From: CAIUGU01 sp965279735
Lineage (GTDB): Bacteria; Pseudomonadota; Gammaproteobacteria; Steroidobacterales; Steroidobacteraceae
Reading direction: 5' to 3'
NCBI GenBank assembly: GCA_965279735.1
Contig: OZ257260.1
Location: forward strand, 620,001-684,000
DNA: 64,000 nucleotides
A model generated the notes under the pieces. It was not told the origin of the DNA, ran no database searches, and saw only the letters and a list, made by a program, of their open reading frames with translations. The first letter of the stretch is position 1. Every line of letters starts with the position of its first letter. Made by a program: the position numbers and the translations under genes. This document shows, piece after piece, positions 33,112-41,279 of this stretch.

Positions 33112-34151
33112 CACTAGGTCCGCTCATGATCGATGTGCAGGGCACCCACCTCGACGCGGAGGACCGGGAACTGCTGGCCAATCCGCTCGTCGGCGGCGTG
33201 ATTCTCTTCACGCGCAATTTCGCCACGCGAGATCAGCTTGAGGCGCTGGTAACCGAGATCCACGCGATCCGCAGTCCGCCGCTGCTTGTAACCGTGGATC
33301 ACGAAGGCGGGCGGGTGCAGCGGTTCCGCAAGGAATTCACGGTGCTCCCTCCGATGCGTCTGATCGGGCACCAGTACGACATGGACAAGGCGGTGGGCCT
33401 CAGGCTCTCGCGGCAGTCCGGCTGGCTGATGGCGGCGGAGTTGCGCGCAGTTGGCATCGACATGAGCTTTGCACCCGTCGTGGACCTCGACTACGGCGTC
33501 AGTGAAGTCATTGGCGACCGGTCATTTCACCGGGATCCGGCGGTGGTTGCCGATCTGGCCATTGCCTTCATGGGCGGGATGCGGGAAGCGGGGATGGCGG
33601 CCTGCGCGAAGCATTTTCCCGGCCACGGAGCCGTCGTTGCGGACTCGCATGTTGCACTGCCAGTAGACCGGCGTCCCTATGAGGACATGGCCGATGACCT
33701 CCATCCGTACCGCCGGCTGATCGACAATGGCCTGCCTGCAGTCATGGTTTCCCATGTGGTCTATGCTGCGGTCGACCCCCAAGCGGCCGGCTTTTCGTGC
33801 CACTGGCTGCAGGTCGAACTCAGGGATCGCCTGCAGTTTGCCGGGGCGATCTTCACCGACGACCTGACCATGCAGGGGGCAAGTGTTGCCGGCACGATGG
33901 CGGTAAGGGCGCGGACCGCACTGGAAGCAGGCTGCGATGTCCTCCCGATCTGCAATAATCGGCAGGGTGTGATCGAAGTCGTCGATGCGCTTCACGATTG
34001 GGGCGATCCTCTCGGACAGATCCGCCTGGTTCGCCTGCATGGCTTGCCGGGGCCCTCCACGGAAGAGCTGGCCCGGTCGAGTCAGTGGCAGGAGTGTGTC
34101 CGGGCGGTGGAACAGTGCAAGGCGCCTCCCGTCCTCAAGCTCGATGCCTGA
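33108..34151 (+). CDS. nagZ: Beta-N-acetylhexosaminidase NagZ
   Basis: Cytoplasmic family 3 glycoside hydrolase that trims GlcNAc from recycled anhydro-muropeptides; its products can signal to AmpR-type beta-lactamase regulation. 347 residues. N-terminus LGPLMIDVQGTHLDAEDRELLANPLVGGVILFTRNF, DHEGGRVQRF, and the catalytic loop CAKHFPGHGAVVADSHVALPVD containing the Asp/His dyad. The nucleophile Asp is likely in IFTDDLTMQGA. Overlaps rlmD by 4 bp. Confidence 0.96.
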   Translation: MTLGPLMIDVQGTHLDAEDRELLANPLVGGVILFTRNFATRDQLEALVTEIHAIRSPPLLVTVDHEGGRVQRFRKEFTVLPPMRLIGHQYDMDKAVGLRLSRQSGWLMAAELRAVGIDMSFAPVVDLDYGVSEVIGDRSFHRDPAVVADLAIAFMGGMREAGMAACAKHFPGHGAVVADSHVALPVDRRPYEDMADDLHPYRRLIDNGLPAVMVSHVVYAAVDPQAAGFSCHWLQVELRDRLQFAGAIFTDDLTMQGASVAGTMAVRARTALEAGCDVLPICNNRQGVIEVVDALHDWGDPLGQIRLVRLHGLPGPSTEELARSSQWQECVRAVEQCKAPPVLKLDA

Positions 34152-34177
34152 ATAAAGACAATGATTGCCTGAACCCC

Positions 34178-35179
34178 ATGGTCGATGTCGCGACACAAGC
34201 GGATGCTGCCCAACCGGCGACAGGCTCGAACCTGCCGGCCGATTCCGCATTGTTCGGCAACCTGCTGGACGCCAGCCCGGACGGGGTGGTGATCTGCGAC
34301 GTCCGCGGCAACGACTCACCGGTCGTCTATGTCAATCGGGCCTTTGAGCAGCTGAGCGGCTATCGGGCCTCGGAGCTGATCGGGCGCAACATGCGCTTCC
34401 TTCATGGCGAGGATCGCGACCAGGAAGGCCTCTCCCGTATCCGGCTTGCGCTCAGGGAAGGCGTCGCGGCCCAGACCATCCTGCGCAACTACCGCAAGGA
34501 CGGCACGCTCTTCTGGAACGAACTCAGGCTCGTGCCCATCCGCAATGCCGCCGGACAGGTCGCCCACTTCGCCAGCTTCCATCGCGAAGCCGGCGAGCGC
34601 CTCAAGCCCGATGCACGAGCCGAGCAACGCAGTGAACCTCGCGATCCGGCTCTCAATACACAGACCATGCTGGCTTACCTGCGTGATGACAAGCTCACCG
34701 GATTGCTGCGTCGTGGCTACTTCGACGAACTCCTGAAGCGCGACCTTGGCATTGCTCAGCGCGAATCACGGACGCTCTCGCTGTTCCTGTTCGATCCCGA
34801 TTTCTTCGAGCCCTATCGCGAACTCTTTGGCCGGCCGGGCGCGGATCAGTCGTTGCGTCGCATCGGGCGCACGATCGGCGCGTGCTTCCGCCGTGCGAGC
34901 GACCTGTGTGCGCGCTTCGATGACACGAGGGTGGCGGCGTTGTGCACCGGCATGGAGGCGGACCAGGCAGCGAAGTACGCCGATACAGTACTTGCGCGCA
35001 TCCGCGATCTCGCCATTCACCATCCGCGTTCAGCAGTGTCCCGGTTCATGACGATGAGCAGCGGCGTGATTACGCTGACGCCTTCCCGCGATATCGACAA
35101 CGAAAAACTCATCGCCGCCGCGCAGGATGCGCTGCAGAAGGCGAGGGACGAAGGCCGGAACCGCGTCGTCAGCGTCTGA
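34178..35179 (+). CDS. LOV-like PAS protein with degenerate GGDEF domain
   Basis: 333 residues. A PAS domain (about 27-135) has the full LOV-type layout: VVYVNRAFEQLSGYRASELIGR, RNMRFLHGEDRD, NYRKDGTLFWNELRLVPIRNAAGQVAHFASFHRE. The flavin-reactive Cys of GRNCRFLQ is replaced by Met72. A GGDEF-type domain follows (about 167-333: DDKLTGLLRRGYFDELL, LSLFLFDPDFF), but the catalytic GGDEF loop reads RFDDT (246-250), so diguanylate cyclase activity is unlikely. No membrane segments. It may sense flavin redox state or be a light-insensitive signalling relic. Follows nagZ by 26 bp. Confidence 0.8.
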   Translation: MVDVATQADAAQPATGSNLPADSALFGNLLDASPDGVVICDVRGNDSPVVYVNRAFEQLSGYRASELIGRNMRFLHGEDRDQEGLSRIRLALREGVAAQTILRNYRKDGTLFWNELRLVPIRNAAGQVAHFASFHREAGERLKPDARAEQRSEPRDPALNTQTMLAYLRDDKLTGLLRRGYFDELLKRDLGIAQRESRTLSLFLFDPDFFEPYRELFGRPGADQSLRRIGRTIGACFRRASDLCARFDDTRVAALCTGMEADQAAKYADTVLARIRDLAIHHPRSAVSRFMTMSSGVITLTPSRDIDNEKLIAAAQDALQKARDEGRNRVVSV

Positions 35180-35290
35180 TCGGAGCGGGTCCAGGGTCGG
35201 CGAACTCTGCTCGCAAGTAGGCTTCGCAAGTCGGTCTGTCGACAAGTGGGCCTGCTGGCAGGCCAGAAAAAATGACCTCTTGCCGGCTCG

Positions 35291-37048
35291 TCAAGGCAGG
35301 GAAAATACAAACAGGTTGTTGCTGGACCCCACGCGGATCTCCGGGGTCAAGCTTGCATTGCCTCCGGTTGCGACAGATGCGCCGGTGCTGACGGCGACAT
35401 ACTGTTTGCCGTTCACGCCGTAGGTGACGGGATACCCGGTGACGGCCGAGCCCAGGTTCACTTCCCACAGGATCTCACCCGTTTTCTGGTCGAATGCGCG
35501 GAACCAGCCGGCTGCATCACCACCGAAAATGAGTCCGCCGCCGGTCGAGACCAGCGACATCATTACGGCACGTTGCTCGTACTTCCAGAGGATTTTTCCC
35601 GTTGCCGCTGAAACCGCCTGGAGCGAACCTACCTTGTCTGTTCCGGGTGCAATCGAGTTGCGCACGGCGATCGAGTACAGGGAATCGAGACTGGGCTTGT
35701 CAGCCACCGCGGTCACCGTTGCGCAGGTGTTCTGGAGCGGGAAATACATGGCGTTGGTCAGTGGGCTGTAAGCCCCGGCCTGCCAGTTCTTGCCTCCATT
35801 GGAAGAAGGGCAGATGAGATGACTCTGCCCGGCAGCGGTGAACAGCATCTCCGGATTCACTGTCACCTTGCCGGTGGCGCCGTCGATCGACTTCACGACA
35901 GTCTGGTGAATGGTCGGCCGCGCCCACAGGAATTCTCCTGTTTTCCGGTCAAGCGTATAGACGATGCCGGTTTTTCCAGGGATGCCTGTCAGCACCTTCC
36001 GGGTCTCGCCCGTTTTGACGCGAGGATTGATCCAGGCCACATCGCGTGGATCCGGTGCCACTGCCGTGTCCACCAGGATGCGCTCGAAGGTGTGGTCAAG
36101 ATCCCAGTGATCCACCAGATGCTGGTAATGCCACACGATCTTGCCGGTATCGACGTCCAGCGCCAGCGTGGAGTTGTGATAGAGGTAATCGAGATCGTTG
36201 CCGGCCAGCATGAACTTGGGTGCCGGCGACGTCACCGAGGTGCCGAAATAGACAAGCCGCAATTCAGGATCGTAGCTGGGGACGAGCCACGATCCAACAT
36301 GCCAGCGTTCGGCGTCCGGAATGTTGCCCCAGCTTTCGCTGCCAGATTCGCCCGGGCGAGGGATCATTCGCGTGCGCCAGAGTTCGCGACCGGTCAAGGC
36401 ATCGTGTGCCGTGACCACGCACGCATCCGGTCCGCTGGCGGGCTGGCAGCCGCGACCGGAAAGCACCTTGCCGTCGGCAACGAGGGCGCCCGAACTGTTC
36501 AGGCCGCCTTTCCGGTAGTCGTTGACGCTGGTTTCCCAAACGGGCTCGCCTGATGCGGCGTCGATCGCATACACAAAATTGTCGGCACCCAGATCGATGA
36601 TCAGGTTCCGGTAGATTGCAAGATTCCGGTTGGTCACCACCACGGGAAAGAACTTCGCGGCATCATCAGGCACTGCGCGGCGGTGTTCCCACTTCAGTTC
36701 GCCGGTGGCAGCGTTGAACGCCTGGGTAATATCGCCGGGATTCGGAAAATAGAGCGTGCCATCGTGCACCAGCGGCGTTCCTTCCTGGATGCCCGGCGCC
36801 AGGCCGCGTGTCCACACCAGACGCAACCTGCCCACATTCCTCCGATTCATTTCCTTGAGCGGGCTGTATCCCCAGCCATCGAACGTGCGACGCCAGCTTA
36901 GCCAGTCACCCGGAGCAGGGGTGACCAGCATCGTGTCAGTGACTGTGGAAGGCGTGGCTGTATCGGCGGACCGCACGGCTGAGCACGGCAGCGCCAATAC
37001 GCACGCAACCATCCCCATTGCAACGAACGATCTGTTCCTCGCTGTCAT
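35291..37048 (-). CDS. PQQ-type quinoprotein dehydrogenase, no heme domain
   Basis: 585 residues from ATG 37048 with a signal peptide (about 1-28); a TTG at 37069 overlapping the upstream stop is an alternative. The body is an eight-bladed propeller with repeated W-docking motifs (AFNAATGELKWEHRR, AIDAASGEPVWETSV, ALDVDTGKIVWHYQH, RAFDQKTGEILWEVNLGS). The start DWLSWRRTFDGWGYSPLKEMNRRNV is typical of periplasmic PQQ alcohol dehydrogenases. The catalytic region HLVDHWDLDHTFE has an Asp-x-Asp. There is no CxxCH, so an external cytochrome must take the electrons; the neighbouring CxxCH protein is a candidate. Substrate unknown. Confidence 0.85.
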   Translation of the reverse strand: MTARNRSFVAMGMVACVLALPCSAVRSADTATPSTVTDTMLVTPAPGDWLSWRRTFDGWGYSPLKEMNRRNVGRLRLVWTRGLAPGIQEGTPLVHDGTLYFPNPGDITQAFNAATGELKWEHRRAVPDDAAKFFPVVVTNRNLAIYRNLIIDLGADNFVYAIDAASGEPVWETSVNDYRKGGLNSSGALVADGKVLSGRGCQPASGPDACVVTAHDALTGRELWRTRMIPRPGESGSESWGNIPDAERWHVGSWLVPSYDPELRLVYFGTSVTSPAPKFMLAGNDLDYLYHNSTLALDVDTGKIVWHYQHLVDHWDLDHTFERILVDTAVAPDPRDVAWINPRVKTGETRKVLTGIPGKTGIVYTLDRKTGEFLWARPTIHQTVVKSIDGATGKVTVNPEMLFTAAGQSHLICPSSNGGKNWQAGAYSPLTNAMYFPLQNTCATVTAVADKPSLDSLYSIAVRNSIAPGTDKVGSLQAVSAATGKILWKYEQRAVMMSLVSTGGGLIFGGDAAGWFRAFDQKTGEILWEVNLGSAVTGYPVTYGVNGKQYVAVSTGASVATGGNASLTPEIRVGSSNNLFVFSLP

Positions 37049-37065
37049 GAGTCGCTGCGGGCCGT

Positions 37066-37569
37066 TCAATTGGCAGCAGGCGCCGGTTCAACCGGCGACC
37101 CTGCCGCAGGCTCGAGAACCGGCAGCGTGTACAGACGATCCGCCAGCCAGGTTTCATCGACCAGCACGAACGCCATGCCGGCGTAGTACTTTGCTCCGTT
37201 CGTGCCGGTCTCCATGTAGCTTGTATAGGCAGCGCCTTCGGCCACCCGGGTGTTGAAGTCGGACAGCTCGAACTTCAGGACCGCGCCCGCTTGCTGCGCG
37301 CCTTTGATCCGCTCTTCGAAAGTCGAGCGATCGAAGCGCTTGCTGAACGTGCCGCTGTGCTCCGTCGCCTCGAACTCCGGCGTCGTCGTTGCATTCATTG
37401 CTGCGAAGTCATAATCGGCAAGGCTCGCGTAGTAGGCGCGGGCCAGGTCCTCGATCTGCGCGGCTGTAGCCGGCGGAGCAGGAGCAGGGCCGGAGCAGGC
37501 AGCCAACCCCAGGCCCAATAAAACAAGAGCGAAGCGGGAGCGGAGACCTGCAGCTGAAATGCGGTTCAT
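37066..37569 (-). CDS. SnoaL/NTF2-like lipoprotein
   Basis: 167 residues from ATG 37569, which has AGGAA 6 bp upstream (ATG 37575 leaves no spacing). Lipoprotein signal with lipobox GLAAC (about residues 19-23). The remainder resembles the NTF2/SnoaL/DUF4440 alpha+beta cone: IEDLARAYYASLADYDFAAMNATTTPEFEATEHSG and AYTSYMETGTNGAKYYAGMAFVLVDETWLADRLY. Such domains bind small ligands or act as enzymes; function here unknown. Sits between the FG-GAP and PQQ genes, apparently in one operon. Confidence 0.72.
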   Translation of the reverse strand: MNRISAAGLRSRFALVLLGLGLAACSGPAPAPPATAAQIEDLARAYYASLADYDFAAMNATTTPEFEATEHSGTFSKRFDRSTFEERIKGAQQAGAVLKFELSDFNTRVAEGAAYTSYMETGTNGAKYYAGMAFVLVDETWLADRLYTLPVLEPAAGSPVEPAPAAN

Positions 37570-37571
37570 GT

Positions 37572-39317
37572 TCATTTCCTGTTGAGTAGAAATGCGATGG
37601 TCGGTGCCTTGCCGTCACGGTCCTTCATGATGTCTCTCCGCAGCCAGTCCTCGGGCGGGCCGAGGCCGCGAAAATTGCTGAGCCCGAGAACGATATCCGG
37701 CTTGCCGTCGGCGTTGACGTCACCCGTCTCGACATCCATCCACACGCCCCAGTCGCCACTCTCCATGGAGTAGGGCTTGAAATTCCAATTGCCCGTGTTC
37801 TCGAGGTACACGAAGGTTTCCGGTTCGGCGAGTTCCCAGTCCGGCCAGATGGAAATGGCCGCGACATCCAGATCGCCATCGCCGTCGAAATCCGCCAATG
37901 CGGCACGCGATGCACCGTGCATGGGGTATTCAAAGCGTTCCGTGAACGTCAGGTCGCCGTTGTTTTCGAAGACGCGAATGCCATGCTGGGGTCGCGGTGT
38001 GACCAGCTCCACGTTGTTGCCGTTGAGCACGATGAGATCGAGCTTGCCGTCGTTGTTGAAGTCACCGGCCTTGATGCTGATGTGACCGAATGATGGCGTG
38101 CGTTCGACGATGGTGTGCATCTCGAACTCACGATTGCCTTTATTCACGAAGAGCAGGATCTGCTGCTGAGCCTGGGCTGTCAGCAACGCGATATCCGGCT
38201 TGCCGTCATTGTTGAAGTCGCCCACCGCGGATCCGATCATCCCGGCGCGCTGGAGCAGCACGGTCTCGGTGAATGCGCCCTCAAGCAGGCCTTGCGGGAT
38301 TTCCTTCTTCGCATTGCGCCACACCTTGGCGAACTCCGGTGTTTCCCACAGCACGGTCAATGCGCCGCGTCCGCCACCGCCGCTCAGGATGCCGTCTGCA
38401 AAATTGGTGACGACGATATCTTCCCGTCCATCGGCATCCATGTCGACCGTGTGGGTTTCAGTGACGCGTGCAAACTTGTTCGCGAGCATGCGGGCCTTGT
38501 AACCGCGGCCATCGATGCTCCAGTCGATGATCTTGCCGCCCGGGTCGGTCATCAGCACCGGCTGCGTACCGTGCAGGCTGACGCGGACGCCTGTCGGGGT
38601 CAGTTGCATGTCCTGCGGATCGGTCACCAGCGTCATCGTGGCCAGCTGCTTGCTCGTCTTCAGATCGAACGCATAGAGAGAGCCGCCGGGATCGGTCTCG
38701 CCTCGGGTCTCGATTCCCCTGCCCACGTAGAGGATGTTGCGGGGTTCATCCACCAGCACGGAGAAGACGAGTCCGTTGGGAGCGAGGCCCAGGTTCGGAA
38801 CGCTGGCAGTGAAGTTCGGCAGGACGGGATTCTTGGGGCGTTCGATCCGCATCATCGCGCGAGGCCGTGCATTGGAGACGAAGTAGGAGCGGATGAGGTT
38901 CCACTGCTCGTTCGTCAGCGGCGGCGTGTCGGTCTTGCGATTGAAGTCGCGGAAGATCTGCTGCACGTTGGTCCGGCCATCAGGATCCGTTACGCGGTAG
39001 TAGTCCGAGTAGTCGTCACCGTTCCTGCCGGTGGTGATCGACTCCACCTTGAGATCCGGGAACTCATCGCCCTTCAGTCCCACGTAGTGAGCCATCCAGT
39101 ACACGACGATGGGCCATTCCTCGCGCGGCAAGTCCGCCGGCTGGGGTTCGATGTGGCAGGCCGTGCAATAGGTTTTCACCAGCGTGCGCGCCGCCAGATT
39201 GGACGCGCCGGGGCCCTTCTGCTGGGCAGAAAGCATCTGGGATCCCAGGAGCAGTGGCACAAGCGCCAGGCGACACAGGATGCGGGCTGCGCCACGCGCA
39301 GTCTGGATGGATTTCAT
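37572..39317 (-). CDS. Periplasmic CxxCH and FG-GAP (VCBS) repeat protein
   Basis: About 581 residues from ATG 39317 (GAGGT upstream). Signal peptide about 1-32. A single c-type heme motif follows (LVKTYCTACHIEPQPADLP), within a ~110-residue cytochrome-like region. The rest contains at least five FG-GAP/VCBS calcium-binding repeats: DMDADGREDIVV, DFNNDGKPDIALL, DFNNDGKLDLIVL, DFDGDGDLDVAAI, DVNADGKPDIVLG. These form a beta-propeller. Similar heme/FG-GAP proteins are often secreted or surface-exposed. Here it may accept electrons from the adjacent PQQ dehydrogenase (inference from position and the absence of a heme in that enzyme). Confidence 0.8.
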   Translation of the reverse strand: MKSIQTARGAARILCRLALVPLLLGSQMLSAQQKGPGASNLAARTLVKTYCTACHIEPQPADLPREEWPIVVYWMAHYVGLKGDEFPDLKVESITTGRNGDDYSDYYRVTDPDGRTNVQQIFRDFNRKTDTPPLTNEQWNLIRSYFVSNARPRAMMRIERPKNPVLPNFTASVPNLGLAPNGLVFSVLVDEPRNILYVGRGIETRGETDPGGSLYAFDLKTSKQLATMTLVTDPQDMQLTPTGVRVSLHGTQPVLMTDPGGKIIDWSIDGRGYKARMLANKFARVTETHTVDMDADGREDIVVTNFADGILSGGGGRGALTVLWETPEFAKVWRNAKKEIPQGLLEGAFTETVLLQRAGMIGSAVGDFNNDGKPDIALLTAQAQQQILLFVNKGNREFEMHTIVERTPSFGHISIKAGDFNNDGKLDLIVLNGNNVELVTPRPQHGIRVFENNGDLTFTERFEYPMHGASRAALADFDGDGDLDVAAISIWPDWELAEPETFVYLENTGNWNFKPYSMESGDWGVWMDVETGDVNADGKPDIVLGLSNFRGLGPPEDWLRRDIMKDRDGKAPTIAFLLNRK

Positions 39318-39347
39318 TTTCTGACCTCGGTTCTCGATCACGTGGGC

Positions 39348-41237
39348 TCACCAATGTGTTGTCAGGGAGAGGCGAAACTGGCGCCCCGCATTCAGGAATC
39401 CGACGGCTTCTTCGTAGCGTTCATCGAAGACGTCGTCGACCAGTAGCTGCACCACGGCGTTGGAGCCGAGGGAACGCCGGACACTCAGATTGAATCGCGT
39501 ATATCCATCGAGCTGGATTTCGCCGGTCGGCACGGAGACGTCGTAGAAACTGCCGTTGAAGTCGCCGTCCAGTGCAACCAGCCAGTTCACGGCGACCGTG
39601 CAGGCTACCCGCAACCCGGCTTTCCATTCCGGCCTGCCTTCCAGATGGGCGCCATCCGACAGTTTCGTCTCCATGTAACCCACGCTGGTGGAGGCACTGA
39701 GGCAGCTGCCGAGGTCAGCCGACGCCTCAAGGGTCACGCCGGTTGCTGTCGCGTCTGCGCGGTTGACGTGGCTGAAGGTCTCCGCATCGAAATCGATGAG
39801 GTCCGTGAATTTGTTGCGATAGAAAGTGAGTGCAAGCGTTGTGTTGCCGGGTAAACGCTGCCGGAGCGTCAGATCGAAACTCTCACTCGTTTCGGGCTTG
39901 AGGCCGGGATTGCCGGTCAGCGGATGTCCCAGAGCGAAAAGGCTCGGCAGCTTGAAGCCCTGCGCGTAGGAAAAAGAGGTGGACGTTCCGGTGGCGACCC
40001 AATCGGTGCTGAGTGCAATGCGACCGTTGGTGGAAGTGATTTCCTCGACATCATCGTGGCGCACCGTCGCGACGACTTTGGTGATCTCTCCCAGCGAAAC
40101 GCCGGCCTCTGCAAAAAAGGCCAGGATGTCACGCGTTTCGTCAAAGCTGGCAGGTAGCGGAAAGCCGAAATCGATGACGCTGTCGATGCGTCCCTGCTCG
40201 CGCGCAACTTCCACTCCGAAGCCCAGCAATGGCAATTTTGGCAGGATGAGCGTATTCGACAGGACCACGCTTTCACGCCGGAACTCGCTGTTGGTCACGA
40301 TCTGAGGTACGCCGGAAAGCACGCCTGGCGCAATCGCCGGACTGTCGATCCCGGACTCGTACCGGGACGCGCCGACGGTGAGGCGGGTCTGCCAGTACTC
40401 TGCAGGCAGGAAGTCCAGCCGGGCACCGAGATTGAGCTGCTCGAAATCCTTCTTTTCCGTATCCCTTGAAGCAGCAAGCAGCGGGCCGCCACTGGCAATG
40501 GGGAAGTACTCCGCCGTGCCGCTCGAAGCGAAGCCGTTGAGTCCCCAGTCGAAGCGCGCGCCTGCGGAAGGGGCGCTGCGTAGCCTGACGGACAGCTGGC
40601 GCCGATCGAGCGCATCTCCCTCGACCATGTCGCCGCCGTTGCGCGCGACTGCGGTAACACTTCCTTCGATCGAGTCACCCAGGGCGCCGTGCACCTGCAA
40701 GGCACCTGCGCGCTGTTGTTCCGTCCCGCCTTCAAGATTGACGGATGCCCCGGCCTCGGCGGTGGGCGAACGGGTCGTGATGCTGATGGTTCCGCCGAGG
40801 GCACCCGAGCCTTGTACTGCGGAGAAGCTGCCGAAGTACACGTCGACGCGTTCGATCAGCAGTGGATCTAGGCCGACGAAATCGAAACCTCCACCCATCG
40901 AGTTCGTCGGGTCGTCGACCTGCACGCCATCGATCATCACCACGGTGAAATTCGGATCGCCGCCACGCAACGACACCATGGCAGAGCCTCCGGGCCCACC
41001 CTGTTGCGTGACGTTGACTCCCGGTATCGCGCGCAGGAGATCCACGGTCGTGGCGGGCTGCAGGGCATCGACATGGTCCGCGGTCACAGTCACCCGCGGA
41101 ATCGCCTGCACGACCGCTTCGTCGTGGATCACCGCACCCGTGATCGTAAGTTCCTCCAGCGAATCCGCCGCAGCCTGCGACACATGGTGGCAAACAAACA
41201 TTGCCACCAGCGCCTGGGCAAGGAGGGCGCGCTTCAC
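39348..41237 (-). CDS. TonB-dependent outer membrane receptor (BtuB-like)
   Basis: About 629 residues from GTG 41237, which gives a clean signal peptide (VKRALLAQALVAMFVCHHVSQAAA); a TTG at 41276 is an alternative. TonB box region LEELTITGAVI. Plug domain: TTVDLLRAIPGVNVTQQGG, SLRGGDPNFTVVMIDGVQVDDP, IERVDVYFGSFSAVQGSGALGGTISITT. The 22-strand barrel ends LSLTTHW, an aromatic end as expected for BAM recognition. At ~630 residues it has the size of vitamin B12/siderophore receptors and lacks a signalling domain, so it probably transports only. Ligand unknown. Confidence 0.88.
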   Translation of the reverse strand: MKRALLAQALVAMFVCHHVSQAAADSLEELTITGAVIHDEAVVQAIPRVTVTADHVDALQPATTVDLLRAIPGVNVTQQGGPGGSAMVSLRGGDPNFTVVMIDGVQVDDPTNSMGGGFDFVGLDPLLIERVDVYFGSFSAVQGSGALGGTISITTRSPTAEAGASVNLEGGTEQQRAGALQVHGALGDSIEGSVTAVARNGGDMVEGDALDRRQLSVRLRSAPSAGARFDWGLNGFASSGTAEYFPIASGGPLLAASRDTEKKDFEQLNLGARLDFLPAEYWQTRLTVGASRYESGIDSPAIAPGVLSGVPQIVTNSEFRRESVVLSNTLILPKLPLLGFGVEVAREQGRIDSVIDFGFPLPASFDETRDILAFFAEAGVSLGEITKVVATVRHDDVEEITSTNGRIALSTDWVATGTSTSFSYAQGFKLPSLFALGHPLTGNPGLKPETSESFDLTLRQRLPGNTTLALTFYRNKFTDLIDFDAETFSHVNRADATATGVTLEASADLGSCLSASTSVGYMETKLSDGAHLEGRPEWKAGLRVACTVAVNWLVALDGDFNGSFYDVSVPTGEIQLDGYTRFNLSVRRSLGSNAVVQLLVDDVFDERYEEAVGFLNAGRQFRLSLTTHW

Positions 41238-41279
41238 GGGATGTACCGGTTGACCACGGATGCCTGTGCCAGACAACGA

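Noticed and set aside
35249..35264. Hairpin GGCCTG-CTGG-CAGGCC as terminator between the LOV-like and PQQ genes
   Set aside because: No T-run 3' of the hairpin on either strand; the A-run on the plus side is in the wrong position for a terminator.
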